Shown: one piece after another, positions 1-8,649 of the stretch
Layout of the letters: the number at the start of each line of letters is the position of its first letter
Numbering within the stretch: position 1 is the first letter of the stretch
Assembly: GCF_947500655.1 (NCBI RefSeq)
Contig: NZ_CANMSK010000021.1
Span: 1-64,000, forward strand
DNA length: 64,000 nucleotides
Direction: 5' to 3'
Origin: an uncultured Psychrosphaera sp.
GTDB taxonomy: Bacteria; Pseudomonadota; Gammaproteobacteria; Enterobacterales; Alteromonadaceae
Translations under genes and position numbers: made by a program
The notes under the pieces: generated by a model
Databases searched by the model: none
What the model was told of the DNA's origin: nothing
Seen by the model: the letters and a program-made list of their open reading frames with translations, nothing else

Positions 1-77
1 TTGAATGCTTGAATGCTTGAATGCTTGAATGCTTGAATGCTTGAATGCTTGAATGCTTGAATGCTTGAATGCTTGAA
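1..77. repeat. Octanucleotide tandem repeat, unit TTGAATGC
   Basis: Nine full copies plus five bases of the unit TTGAATGC run head to tail from the first base of the window. The array may continue to the left, so its full length is unknown. On the + strand the repeat carries TGA in every frame, so it is non-coding that way. The minus strand is free of stops (an eight-residue period) but has no visible ATG start. The array ends about 35 bp before the thpR start codon and could sit in or near its promoter. Confidence 0.95.
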
Positions 78-110
78 ATGGTAAAGCTCTGAAAATACAA
101 GGTCAACAAA

Positions 111-647
111 ATGCAAAAAAGTCACTCGCGCTATTTTATTGGTTTAGATTTATCTAGTACTGACAAGTTGGCTATTGCTAATTGGCGTGACAAGCAAATA
201 TTTGCAGCGACAGACAAGCCTGTTCCGGTTGAGAACTTTCATATTACTTTGTCGTTTTTAGGGCAAGTGCCTCAGAATAAACTTGAGCAGTTGGAAATGC
301 TATTAGATGCAATTTCAACCAAAAGTGTTAACACAATAACCAATGAACTTGGTGTATTTAGTAAACCTAAAATATTGTATTTGGGTGTGGAGTTAACGCC
401 TAGTTTGCAACAACTAGCCAAGCAATGTTTGGGGATTAATGGAAAGTTAGCATTCCCTAGTCCACATGAAGTATACCGTCCGCATATAACACTAAATCGT
501 AAACACGCAGAGGCTGTACCTATCCTGTTTGAACCGCCAAAGCTTGAATTAAACTTCACTGAGTTTCATTTGTTTGAGTCTGTATCAAGTTCCAAACAAG
601 GTAAACCACCGCATTATCCTAAACGCATGAGTTTTAGACTGGAATAA
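111..647 (+). CDS. thpR: RNA 2',3'-cyclic phosphodiesterase (LigT/ThpR family)
   Basis: The 178-residue protein belongs to the 2H phosphoesterase superfamily, whose bacterial ThpR members open 2',3'-cyclic phosphates on RNA ends. Two catalytic HxTx motifs are visible, HITL at residues 44-47 and HITL at 125-128, with the spacing of the two-lobed fold. Length is typical of the family (about 175-180). The ATG is preceded by AAGG at a usable distance. The gene stands alone between two short tandem-repeat tracts. The true cellular substrate of the family is uncertain. Confidence 0.9.
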   Translation: MQKSHSRYFIGLDLSSTDKLAIANWRDKQIFAATDKPVPVENFHITLSFLGQVPQNKLEQLEMLLDAISTKSVNTITNELGVFSKPKILYLGVELTPSLQQLAKQCLGINGKLAFPSPHEVYRPHITLNRKHAEAVPILFEPPKLELNFTEFHLFESVSSSKQGKPPHYPKRMSFRLE

Positions 648-654
648 GCTGTAA

Positions 655-705
655 GCGAAAAGCGAAAAGCGAAAAGCGAAAAGCGAAAAGCGAAAAGCGA
701 AAAGC
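655..705. repeat. Heptanucleotide tandem repeat, unit GCGAAAA
   Basis: Seven perfect copies of GCGAAAA (655-703) plus GC follow eight bases after the thpR stop codon. The tract is intergenic, before the AraC-type regulator. The preceding AAGCTGTAAGC resembles words in the repeat at 1700-1748 on the other side of that regulator. Confidence 0.95.
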
Positions 706-808
706 AGAATTCAATTTACAGCAATCTCAATCAAGTATGTGTTACTAATGTATGTAAGAATCCATTCACAATAAAATATCACTACATACCGGTAAGCTAA
801 TTAGGTAC

Positions 809-1696
809 ATGAAACACTATGAACATTACAAAATGAATAACTATGAACAAAGTATCGTTAGGGTTTGTGATTACATTAATCAGAACCTTGATGATGACTT
901 AACCTTAGATAGGTTAAGTGCGGTATCGGGGTTTTCTAAATATCACTTTCATCGTGTTTTTTCAGCTTTCACTGGGCTTAATTTAATTAAGTTTATTCAG
1001 ATGTCACGCTTAAAGCGCGCGTCTTTTAGATTGGTATTTAAAGCTGACATTAAAATTATCGACATTGCGTTTGAAGCTGGATTTGAAAGTGCCGAGGCTT
1101 TTTCTAGAGCCTTTAAGCGCGAGTTTGGGCAAAGCCCTTCTGAGTTTAGAAAGTCTCCTCAATGGCTTAACTGGCACGACAAAACCGATACATTAACCCT
1201 AGCGTTAACAGAAAAAACGGATACTACAATGGACGTTAAAATTGTTGATTTTCAAGAACAGAAAGTAGCGGCGCTGGCGCATCGTGGAGATCCCAAACTG
1301 CACTACCAAACATCTATGAAGTTTATTGCTTGGCGTAAAGCCAGCAAGTTGTCACCAATAAAAACCAGCAATACTTATGGTATTCCTTATTCTGATCCGA
1401 ACGTGGTAAAAGCAGAAGATTTTCATTTTGATCTTTGTGGCGCGGTCAAAGCAGACATTCCAGAAAATAAATTTGGTGTGGTAAATCAAATCATTCCAGC
1501 AGGACGTTGTGCCGTTGTTCGTGATATTGGTAATCGAGATGACTTAAAAAAAGGCGTTTATTATTTATATCAACAATGGTTGCCAACAAGTGGTGAACAA
1601 TGTCGAGATTTCCCTGTGTTTTTTCATTATGTTAATTTTGTTCACGACGTACCTGAACATGAAGTGATCACTGATATTTATCTACCAATTAAATAA
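809..1696 (+). CDS. AraC-family regulator with GyrI-like effector domain
   Basis: The N-terminal ~110 residues carry two AraC-type helix-turn-helix motifs, including an LSAVSGFSKYHFHRVF stretch at residues 37-52 and the second helix pair near AFEAGFESAEAFSRAFKREFG. The C-terminal half (about 140-295) resembles the GyrI-like small-molecule-binding domain found in Rob/BmrR-type drug-responsive regulators. It probably senses an amphipathic or aromatic ligand. A MATE exporter lies 71 bp downstream on the same strand, so it may control drug or metabolite efflux; that link is inferred from position. An in-frame ATG at 833 is an alternative start. Confidence 0.88.
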   Translation: MKHYEHYKMNNYEQSIVRVCDYINQNLDDDLTLDRLSAVSGFSKYHFHRVFSAFTGLNLIKFIQMSRLKRASFRLVFKADIKIIDIAFEAGFESAEAFSRAFKREFGQSPSEFRKSPQWLNWHDKTDTLTLALTEKTDTTMDVKIVDFQEQKVAALAHRGDPKLHYQTSMKFIAWRKASKLSPIKTSNTYGIPYSDPNVVKAEDFHFDLCGAVKADIPENKFGVVNQIIPAGRCAVVRDIGNRDDLKKGVYYLYQQWLPTSGEQCRDFPVFFHYVNFVHDVPEHEVITDIYLPIK

Positions 1697-1699
1697 CTT

Positions 1700-1748
1700 T
1701 TTACTTACAAGCTTTTGGTTACCAGCTTTTCACTTATAAGCTTTATCC
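1700..1748. repeat. Degenerate 14-bp repeats, CTTACAAGCTTTT-like
   Basis: Three imperfect units of about 14 bp, ACTTACAAGCTTTT, GGTTACCAGCTTTT and CACTTATAAGCTTT, fill most of the gap between the AraC-type gene and the MATE gene. Read on the minus strand they give AAAGCTTATAAGTGAAAAGC, similar in word use to 644-705 on the other side of the AraC-type gene. Confidence 0.6.
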
Positions 1749-1767
1749 AATTAGGAATGTTTAAAAT

Positions 1768-3174
1768 ATGACGACTTCTTCTAACAATATGTTTCTTGTC
1801 GGTTCTTTACCGTCTGTGTTTATGAAAACCGCCGCACCTATTATTTTAATGATGTTGGTCAATGGTTCGTTTTCATTAGTTGATGCTTACTTTCTTGGTG
1901 AATATGTTGGAGCACATGCTCTTGCAGCTGTTACTTCTGTGTTCCCTGCTTTTATGTTATTGGTGGCTTTATCAAGTTGGGTGTCTGCGGGTTTTTCGAG
2001 TGTGATGGCAAGGCTGTTGGGTGCCAATAAAAAAGATGAAGCTATATCGGCTTACGGCCAAGCGATGACTTTATCTATGTTTGTTTGCTTGGTGTTGATT
2101 TTATTGTTTTTAGTCGGCGGTAAGGACTTAGTATTATTTGTTAATTATGGTTCAGAAAGCTTATCTAGCATGAGTTATGATTATTTATCTTTAATGATAT
2201 TTTTCTCACCACTGTTATTTATTCTCACTATTAATAGCGACAGTTTACGTTGTGAAGGACAAATGGCTTTTATGGCGGTTGTGCCTTTGTTATCAGTATT
2301 TTTTAATATTGTGTTTAACTACATTTTTATTGCGATGCTTGGCTGGGGCGTAGTTGGTTCTGTTTACGGTACTTTGTTAGCGCAAACCTTATCCCTGTTT
2401 GCTGTGTACTTATTTCGCCGTTACAGTAAAACCGCGTTAAAGGTGTCTATTGTGCGCTTTACTGCGAACCGTAAGTTATGGTCAGATTTTTTAGCCTTAG
2501 GCGCGCCAACGAGTTTGTCTTATGTTGGTGTCGCACTTTCTTCTGCTTTTATTTTATATAACTTACAGATATGGAGTAACGCAGACTACAACATGACCGT
2601 TGCGGCTTATGGCATTATTACCCGAATTATGACGTTTATTTTTCTGCCTTTGTTGGGATTGAGCATGGCGTTTCAAACCATTTTAGGCAATAACATTGGC
2701 GCCAAAGAAGGGTTAAGATCGAACAGCGCAATTAAAATCGCCATCATCATTGCTTTTATTTATTGTGTATTTTGCCAGTTGTTTGTTTTGTTGCTTAAAA
2801 ACCAATTGGGCGGTGTGTTTGTTAACGATATATATGTGGCTACAGAAGTGGCGCGTATTTTACCTATTATGTCATCGGCTTTATTTTTATTAGGCCCGTT
2901 GATGATGATTGGTGTTGTGTTCCAAGCCATGGGCGATGCTAAAAGAGCTGCTATTTTACGTTTGGCAAAAGTGTATTTATTCACCCTGCCGTTGATTTTT
3001 ATATTGCCAATCTTGTTTGCCGAAACAGGTATTTGGTTAGCAGGCCCGAGCTCTGAATTATTAGCCTTATTTTTAACTATTGGCGTTTTATATCAACGCC
3101 GTCAAAAGTTAGGCAATCCATTTGGCTTATTCTTTAAAACTGAAAATGATATTAACGCCAAAGAAAATAATTAA
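1768..3174 (+). CDS. MATE family multidrug/metabolite exporter
   Basis: The 468-residue, very hydrophobic protein has about 12 membrane segments and the two-fold MATE architecture. The N-terminal PIILMMLVNGSFSLVDAYFLG segment near residues 25-45 and the RxxGA stretch after helix 2 (ARLLGANKK) are typical of Na+- or H+-coupled multidrug and toxin extruders. It acts in the inner membrane. It follows the AraC/GyrI-type regulator on the same strand and may be its target. The 3' end meets the convergent unknown gene with only 8 bp between stop codons and no clear terminator. Confidence 0.9.
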   Translation: MTTSSNNMFLVGSLPSVFMKTAAPIILMMLVNGSFSLVDAYFLGEYVGAHALAAVTSVFPAFMLLVALSSWVSAGFSSVMARLLGANKKDEAISAYGQAMTLSMFVCLVLILLFLVGGKDLVLFVNYGSESLSSMSYDYLSLMIFFSPLLFILTINSDSLRCEGQMAFMAVVPLLSVFFNIVFNYIFIAMLGWGVVGSVYGTLLAQTLSLFAVYLFRRYSKTALKVSIVRFTANRKLWSDFLALGAPTSLSYVGVALSSAFILYNLQIWSNADYNMTVAAYGIITRIMTFIFLPLLGLSMAFQTILGNNIGAKEGLRSNSAIKIAIIIAFIYCVFCQLFVLLLKNQLGGVFVNDIYVATEVARILPIMSSALFLLGPLMMIGVVFQAMGDAKRAAILRLAKVYLFTLPLIFILPILFAETGIWLAGPSSELLALFLTIGVLYQRRQKLGNPFGLFFKTENDINAKENN

Positions 3175-3182
3175 ACAAAGTG

Positions 3183-4556
3183 CTAAGAATCGGTATCTGA
3201 GCCTATTGCCTCTATATTAATAATAGTCGAACGATTTAACGTTATTTTATAACGCTGGGTATGTTGTTGCTGTTGTTTATTTGTGTGCATTAACACAACA
3301 TTAATTTGATAACGTCGTTCAACCGCTTGTTTGGTTATTTTATTACCATCTAATGAATATAAGCGCCCTTCGCCTTTTTTCAAGAAACGTATAAAAGGCG
3401 TTAAGTTAAACGTAATACGTTGTTGAATTTCGTCGTACCCGGGTAAAAAACTTTTGGCAGAAACCCGAGTGTCACTACGAAAATGTAATAATTGTGCGGC
3501 TTGTTTATTTTGTTGTCGGCGTGTTTGAAATAACTCATCCACGTGCTTAGGCAAGTCTTTATTACGAATGTATTCAAGCCAAATTGCTTGCCCCGCTATT
3601 CTACTTTTATTAACACTATGACTATAAATGATCTTCCACTTTGGTAGACCTTTTTGAATACGTCGCCAGATCATACGGGTAATATCTTCTTTAAATATTT
3701 CTCGCAGGCCATAAATTACGCCGAGCATACCAACCAATGCAATTGTTACTTCAGTAAAGTTAGTGCGGGCATTTAGTACCAACAACATTACAAACGCCAT
3801 AATTACCGCAGTAACAGAGCCACGCACAATACGATTTAAATTTCGGTTGAGATTTTTAAATTCTTTTTGAAACACCACACCATATTCAATTAATCTTTGC
3901 AGCAAGCGCATTTTATTGGTGATGCGATTTGGGTCACCTAAAGTGACTTGTGTATTGTATTGATTGTCTTCTCTGTATTCACTTTCACTGCGACAAAAAG
4001 TTAATAAGAAGTTTCTCTCACTGGTAAATTCGCTGCTTTTGGGGGCTCTAGATAATAGCTTTAAAAAAGATTGTTCGACTTGCCAGCTTAAATAATTGTC
4101 GGCATTTTCAAAATACGCTCTGAGTTTTTTATCTGGCGGAGCATACCTTCTTAATTTTTTCAGTAAGCCCGAGATCTGCTCTGCTAATATAATGGCTTGT
4201 GGATAAAACTCTTCGCTCTCGGTTAACTTAAGAGTTTGTTTTATGTCGGTATCTAACGCTAAACGAATTTGATAAGAAAACAAATTCAGGTTTAAACGAT
4301 AGTCCGTTTGCTCACCTTTTTGTTGACTGATAAAGCGGCTACGTACTAAAGGTAAATGCAACTGATCTGAATAATAAGAACTGTAATTTTGAATACTATG
4401 ATGAAAATAGTTTTCTTCTTCTAAGGTTTTAGGGCTGATCCCCATTTCATCCGGCAAAGAGAAATATAGGTCGACCCGCTGCTTATCACTCGGCAATAGT
4501 TGGTAACTGACTTTTATAGAAAGGTTTTCATCTTGGCTAAGTTTGATTTTATTCAA
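3183..4556 (-). CDS. Hypothetical membrane protein, 457 aa
   Basis: I do not recognise this family. The protein has a hydrophilic N-terminal region of about 240 residues rich in charged and aromatic residues, then two membrane helices (about 245-262 and 268-284) separated by a short NARTNF loop, then a C-terminal ~170-residue soluble domain with many R, K and Q. There is no signal peptide, so both large domains probably face the cytoplasm around a helical hairpin. It is transcribed alone, convergent with the MATE gene. The ATG start is supported by the length of the open frame; no strong ribosome-binding site is evident. Confidence 0.7.
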   Translation of the reverse strand: MNKIKLSQDENLSIKVSYQLLPSDKQRVDLYFSLPDEMGISPKTLEEENYFHHSIQNYSSYYSDQLHLPLVRSRFISQQKGEQTDYRLNLNLFSYQIRLALDTDIKQTLKLTESEEFYPQAIILAEQISGLLKKLRRYAPPDKKLRAYFENADNYLSWQVEQSFLKLLSRAPKSSEFTSERNFLLTFCRSESEYREDNQYNTQVTLGDPNRITNKMRLLQRLIEYGVVFQKEFKNLNRNLNRIVRGSVTAVIMAFVMLLVLNARTNFTEVTIALVGMLGVIYGLREIFKEDITRMIWRRIQKGLPKWKIIYSHSVNKSRIAGQAIWLEYIRNKDLPKHVDELFQTRRQQNKQAAQLLHFRSDTRVSAKSFLPGYDEIQQRITFNLTPFIRFLKKGEGRLYSLDGNKITKQAVERRYQINVVLMHTNKQQQQHTQRYKITLNRSTIINIEAIGSDTDS

Positions 4557-4736
4557 TTTTCTATTTATCTCCCCGTCGTTATATCGTCAAGCCTGAGTCA
4601 AATGAGTATGCCTTATTTTTACCTCATTACCCACATTAATCAATTACAGTTTTTAACCTTAATCAGTAAAAATACGGATGGCTAGTACCTGGTTGAACAC
4701 CTGATAGCGATCACGATTACATTCCCATTACAATTG

Positions 4737-4773
4737 ATAGCTTTTACCTATTAGGGTGATAGATATTAATAAC
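4737..4773 (+). promoter_or_regulatory. Putative OxyR binding site upstream of peroxiredoxin
   Basis: The tetramer series ATAG-N7-CTAT-N7-ATAG-N7-TAAC matches the OxyR consensus of four ATAG/CTAT quarter sites each separated by seven bases. Three of the four quarters are perfect (4737, 4748 and 4759); the fourth (4770) is poor. The internal T and A positions of the first half also fit. It lies 77 bp before the peroxiredoxin ATG, a position suited to activation. Confidence 0.7.
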
Positions 4774-4850
4774 TAGATTATATATTAGATTGAACTAATG
4801 TAACTACAACAAAGACCAATAATCATTAAATTAATTAAAAAGGAATAGTT

Positions 4851-5555
4851 ATGAGTTGCGATACAAAATTAAAACCAAGAAAAGTAAAAACAAATACACA
4901 AGTTAATGCCGACACTAATATTTCTGAGGAGAAAAAAACAATGAGTTCAACTATGGTTCGTAATGAAATGCCTGAATTTGAGATGGAAGCCTATGACTCA
5001 AGTACAGGGCATTACACAACAGTTTCTAGTAAAGATTACAAAGGGAAATGGGTAGCAATTTGCTTCTATCCTGCTGATTTCACTTTTGTTTGTCCAACTG
5101 AAATTGCAGCAATGAATGCAAAATACGATGAATTTCAAAAGATGGGGGTTGAGATCTTACCGGTTTCTGTTGATTCTAAGTTTTCTCATAAACGTTTTGT
5201 CGAAACAGAACCTGTCTTAGCCGGTTTGAAATTAACTATGGGTGCAGATACAACTCAACAGGTCAGTCGTGACTTTGGTGTTTTAATTGAAGAAGAAGGT
5301 GTAGCTCTACGAGGCCGTTTCCTTTTTAATCCTGATGGTATTTGTGTAGCTCAAGAAGTTCAGGCTGATTCAGTTGGTCGTAATGTGAATGAGTTCCTAC
5401 GTCAAATAGAAGCATGGCAATATGCGACTGAAACAGGTGAGGTTTGTCCAGCAGGTTGGAGACCAGGTAAGAAAACTCTTCCTGTTAATACTGATGCTGA
5501 ACAGATGACTGGTCGCGTAGGTGATTACATCACTATCGAAGAAATATTGAGTTAA
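4851..5555 (+). CDS. ahpC: AhpC/Prx1-type 2-Cys peroxiredoxin
   Basis: The protein reduces hydroperoxides with a peroxidatic cysteine, C81 in FTFVCPTE, and a resolving cysteine, C199 in GEVCPAGW, numbered from the first ATG. The core is the AhpC/Prx1 thioredoxin fold. The first ATG gives 234 residues with a polar 30-residue extension containing Cys3. An internal ATG at 4941 would give a conventional ~204-residue enzyme. Both starts have good ribosome-binding sites: AAGGA six bases before 4851 and GAGGAG nine bases before 4941. No ahpF lies beside it, so it probably uses thioredoxin or a distant reductase. OxyR control is likely from the upstream site. Confidence 0.92.
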   Translation: MSCDTKLKPRKVKTNTQVNADTNISEEKKTMSSTMVRNEMPEFEMEAYDSSTGHYTTVSSKDYKGKWVAICFYPADFTFVCPTEIAAMNAKYDEFQKMGVEILPVSVDSKFSHKRFVETEPVLAGLKLTMGADTTQQVSRDFGVLIEEEGVALRGRFLFNPDGICVAQEVQADSVGRNVNEFLRQIEAWQYATETGEVCPAGWRPGKKTLPVNTDAEQMTGRVGDYITIEEILS

Positions 5556-5570
5556 AAAACTCTAATTGAA

Positions 5571-5594
5571 AAAGACGGGAATTCCCGTTTTTTT
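5571..5594 (+). terminator. Rho-independent terminator after peroxiredoxin gene
   Basis: The stem ACGGG-AATT-CCCGT is followed by a run of seven T, 20 bp after the stop codon. This is a short but classical terminator. Confidence 0.85.
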
Positions 5595-5610
5595 ATATGT
5601 TAAAAAATAA

Positions 5611-5640
5611 AAAACCGCCAATGAAGGCGGTTTTGGTTTT
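5611..5640. terminator. Bidirectional terminator between ahpC and aceA
   Basis: AAAACCGCC and GGCGGTTTT form a nine-base-pair stem around a six-base loop, with A and T tracts on both sides, so it can act on both converging transcripts. The same core stem recurs after glcB, where it is split by an insertion. Confidence 0.85.
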
Positions 5641-5716
5641 TCTGTTTTATAAATAGTAAAGCTAACTAAAGTTGGGAACTATTGTTACACACACTCTTTT
5701 ATAAAACGGCTTTAAT

Positions 5717-5747
5717 AATGTCTAAGCTAATAATCACCTTAGACATT
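5717..5747. other. Hairpin downstream of aceA
   Basis: AATGTCTAAG and CTTAGACATT form a perfect ten-base stem with an 11-base loop, 53 bp past the aceA stop on the minus strand. No T tract follows, so it looks like an mRNA 3'-end stabilising hairpin or protein site rather than a terminator. Confidence 0.5.
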
Positions 5748-5799
5748 AATCATGACAAATACAAATTATTATGAACAGTAAGGTGCAATATCCGTACTC

Positions 5800-7395
5800 T
5801 TAACCAAACTGGTTCATCGTATTATCTTTACCACCAGCTTTTAATGCAGCTTCACCAGCAAAGTATTCTTTATGGTCGTCGCCCATATCAGAACCAGCCA
5901 TGTTTTGATGTTTAACACAGGCTATACCTTGACGAATTTCTTCACGTTGAACACTTTTAACGTAACCCAACATGCCTTGGTCACCAAAGTATTCTTTAGC
6001 AAGGTTATCCGTAGACAATGCCGCTGTGTGGTACGTTGGCAATGTGATTAAGTGATGGAATATGCCAGCTTCTCTTGCTGAATCTGCTTGGAAGGTACGG
6101 ATTTTTTCATCGGCTTCCATCGCTAATTCAGTTGCATCGTATTCAACACTCATAAGATCAGCTCGGTTGTAGTTTGATACGTCTTTGCCAGCTTCAGCAT
6201 AAAGGTCGAATATTTGTTGGCGGAAGCTTAGCGTCCAGTTAAATGATGGGCTGTTGTTGTAAACTAGCTTAGCATTTGGCACTACTTCACGAATACGATT
6301 AACCATGCCACCGATTTGTCCTACATGTGGTTTCTCAGTTTCAATCCATAATAAGTCAGCACCATTTTGTAATGACGTTATGCAATCTAGTACACATCTG
6401 TCTTCACCTGTACCGGCACGGAATTGGAACAGGTTAGATGGTAAACGTTTCGGACGTAATAATTTACCGTCACGATTGAGGATAACATCGCCGTTTTGCA
6501 ATTTACCTGGAGCAACTTCTTCACAATCTAAGAAACTGTTGTATTGGTCGCCTAAGTCACCTGGTTCATTGGTAACGGCTATTTGTTTAGTTAAGCCTGC
6601 ACCTAATGAGTCAGTACGAGCAACAATAACACCGTCATCTATACCCAGTTCTAAAAACGCGTAACGTACTGCACGTATTTTGGCTAAGAAGTCTTCATGC
6701 GGAACCGTAACTTTACCGTCTTGGTGACCACATTGTTTTTCATCAGATACTTGGTTTTCAATTTGAATACAACAAGCACCCGCTTCAATCATTTGTTTTG
6801 CCATTAAGTAAGTGGCTTCTGCATTACCGAAACCAGCATCAATATCTGCAATAATTGGCACAACATGAGTTTGATGATTGTCGATTTCACTTTGTACTTT
6901 TTTCTCAGTAGCTTTATCGCCAGCTTCTCTTGCATCGTCAAGTTGACGGAACAAACCACCTAACTCACGTGCATCCGCTTGGCGTAAAAAGGTATATAGC
7001 TCTTCAACTAAACTGGCTACTGATGTTTTTTCATGCATTGACTGGTCTGGTAAAGGCCCAAACTCAGAACGTAATGCCGCAACCATCCAACCAGAAAGGT
7101 ATAAGTAACGTCTGTCTGTACTATTGAAATGTTTCTTAATAGAGATCATCTTCTGTTGACCAATAAATCCGTGCCAGCAACCTAACGATTGGGTGTATTG
7201 TGATGGATCTGCGTCGTATCTGTCCATATCTGTACGCATAATAGCGGCGGTATACTTAGCAATATCTAAACCCGTTTTGAATTTATTTTGTGTACGCATT
7301 CTTGCTGCATACTCAGGGCTAATTGCATCCCAGCTTGCACCACGAGATGCTCGGATAGCCTCTAATAGCTGAATTTCATTTGTATATGCTGACAT
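5800..7395 (-). CDS. aceA: Isocitrate lyase, long (531 aa) form
   Basis: The enzyme cleaves isocitrate to succinate and glyoxylate, the first step of the glyoxylate bypass. The catalytic K-x-C-G-H signature is present as KQCGH with Cys222. At 531 residues it is the long subtype known from Pseudomonas and other marine gammaproteobacteria, not the ~434-residue enterobacterial form. It has its own transcript, divergent from a LysR-family gene 162 bp away, and malate synthase G follows that regulator. The LysR protein is a plausible controller. No AceK gene is visible nearby. Confidence 0.95.
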   Translation of the reverse strand: MSAYTNEIQLLEAIRASRGASWDAISPEYAARMRTQNKFKTGLDIAKYTAAIMRTDMDRYDADPSQYTQSLGCWHGFIGQQKMISIKKHFNSTDRRYLYLSGWMVAALRSEFGPLPDQSMHEKTSVASLVEELYTFLRQADARELGGLFRQLDDAREAGDKATEKKVQSEIDNHQTHVVPIIADIDAGFGNAEATYLMAKQMIEAGACCIQIENQVSDEKQCGHQDGKVTVPHEDFLAKIRAVRYAFLELGIDDGVIVARTDSLGAGLTKQIAVTNEPGDLGDQYNSFLDCEEVAPGKLQNGDVILNRDGKLLRPKRLPSNLFQFRAGTGEDRCVLDCITSLQNGADLLWIETEKPHVGQIGGMVNRIREVVPNAKLVYNNSPSFNWTLSFRQQIFDLYAEAGKDVSNYNRADLMSVEYDATELAMEADEKIRTFQADSAREAGIFHHLITLPTYHTAALSTDNLAKEYFGDQGMLGYVKSVQREEIRQGIACVKHQNMAGSDMGDDHKEYFAGEAALKAGGKDNTMNQFG

Positions 7396-7557
7396 AGTTG
7401 TACCCTCTTAATATCATTTATAATAATTATAGTTATTTTAAATTTACTCAGTTAACGACTCACTTTTTGCGAGCTGGAGTAAATCTGTTGATGACAACTC
7501 TAATCCAAACGACTAACATTCAACAAATAGATAAATCACATACATAGGATTCACAGA

Positions 7558-8490
7558 ATGAATATTAGTAAAATAGATCTCAATTTATTGGTATACCTAG
7601 ATGTATTATTACGAGAGAAAAACGTAACTCGCTCAGCAGATCAGCTTTCTATTACTCAACCGGCTATGAGTAATGGCCTAAAACGGTTACGAGATTTATT
7701 TTCAGATCCTATATTAGTGCGAACTTCAGAAGGCATGATGCCAACGGCTCGTGCTTTGCAATTACAACCTGTGGTACGCGATGTTTTATCTAAACTAGAA
7801 GCGACTATTCAGCCAGAAACAGAATTTGAACCACTAAGTTCAAGCCGTACCTTTAGAATAATGGCCAGTGATTATGCGGAAACTACGCTACTGGCAAAGG
7901 TTCTGGGAGAATTACGTACCAAAGCGCCTAGCGTTACTTTAGATATAGTTACGCCGTCAGACGTTAGTTTTCACGATGTTGAGCTTGGTAAAGTAGATAT
8001 GGCAATTAACCGCTTTGAAGAGTTGCCGATGTCATTCCACCAAAAGGTAATTTGGTACGATACTTTCAGCTGTATGGTGAATAAAGACCACCCTTGTCTG
8101 CCAAACTTTGACTTAGACAGTTACTTAGAACATCAACATGTTTGGGTGAGCAAAACCGGCTTTGGTGTGGGCGTAGGTATTGATCCTACTGAAGTTCAGA
8201 AGCTAGGTTGGGTAGACGCTGAGTTAGATAGATTAGGAAAAAAACGTAACATTCGTGTTTTCACCCGTCATTATCACATGGCGATGTGGTTAGCTAAAGA
8301 GCAAGGCTTAATCGCAACATTACCCACCAAAGCAACTGAACTATATGCCGACAATGATAAGGTAAAGGTACTAGAACCACCATTTGATATTCCACCAATT
8401 GCATTAAAAATGGCTTGGTCACCTTTATTACACCATGATGTTGGTCATATTTGGCTAAGACGTTTAATTGTAGATGTTGGTAGCAAGTAA
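7558..8490 (+). CDS. LysR-family transcriptional regulator
   Basis: The 310-residue protein has a winged helix-turn-helix at about residues 6-65 (NVTRSADQLSITQPAMSNGLKRLR) and a periplasmic-binding-like effector domain from about 90 to 300, the LysR layout. It lies between aceA (divergent) and glcB (same strand, 159 bp downstream), so it probably controls the glyoxylate shunt in response to a metabolite. That role is inferred from position. Start ATG follows CATAGGATTCACAGA, a modest ribosome-binding site. Confidence 0.9.
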   Translation: MNISKIDLNLLVYLDVLLREKNVTRSADQLSITQPAMSNGLKRLRDLFSDPILVRTSEGMMPTARALQLQPVVRDVLSKLEATIQPETEFEPLSSSRTFRIMASDYAETTLLAKVLGELRTKAPSVTLDIVTPSDVSFHDVELGKVDMAINRFEELPMSFHQKVIWYDTFSCMVNKDHPCLPNFDLDSYLEHQHVWVSKTGFGVGVGIDPTEVQKLGWVDAELDRLGKKRNIRVFTRHYHMAMWLAKEQGLIATLPTKATELYADNDKVKVLEPPFDIPPIALKMAWSPLLHHDVGHIWLRRLIVDVGSK

Positions 8491-8649
8491 GCTCGCTACT
8501 AAATCAGCTCTACCCTCTTATTTTAAAGGATACATTACCTTTATTCATAATATGTATGATGGCTATATAAAAACAAAGCTAGATGAATTTTAGTAAATAA
8601 CTTTACACTGTCGCTATAAATAAATGTCAGCATAAGTTTGAGAATAGTT

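Noticed and set aside
1..77. CRISPR or other array at the window start
   Set aside because: The 8-bp units have no spacers; it is a simple tandem repeat.
4500..4685. 61-codon plus-strand open frame over the start of the 457-aa gene
   Set aside because: It overlaps a longer coding frame and has no site or domain support.
8638..8649. TTG start four codons before the glcB ATG
   Set aside because: The ATG at 8650 is the more usual start codon and the extra residues are not part of the family.
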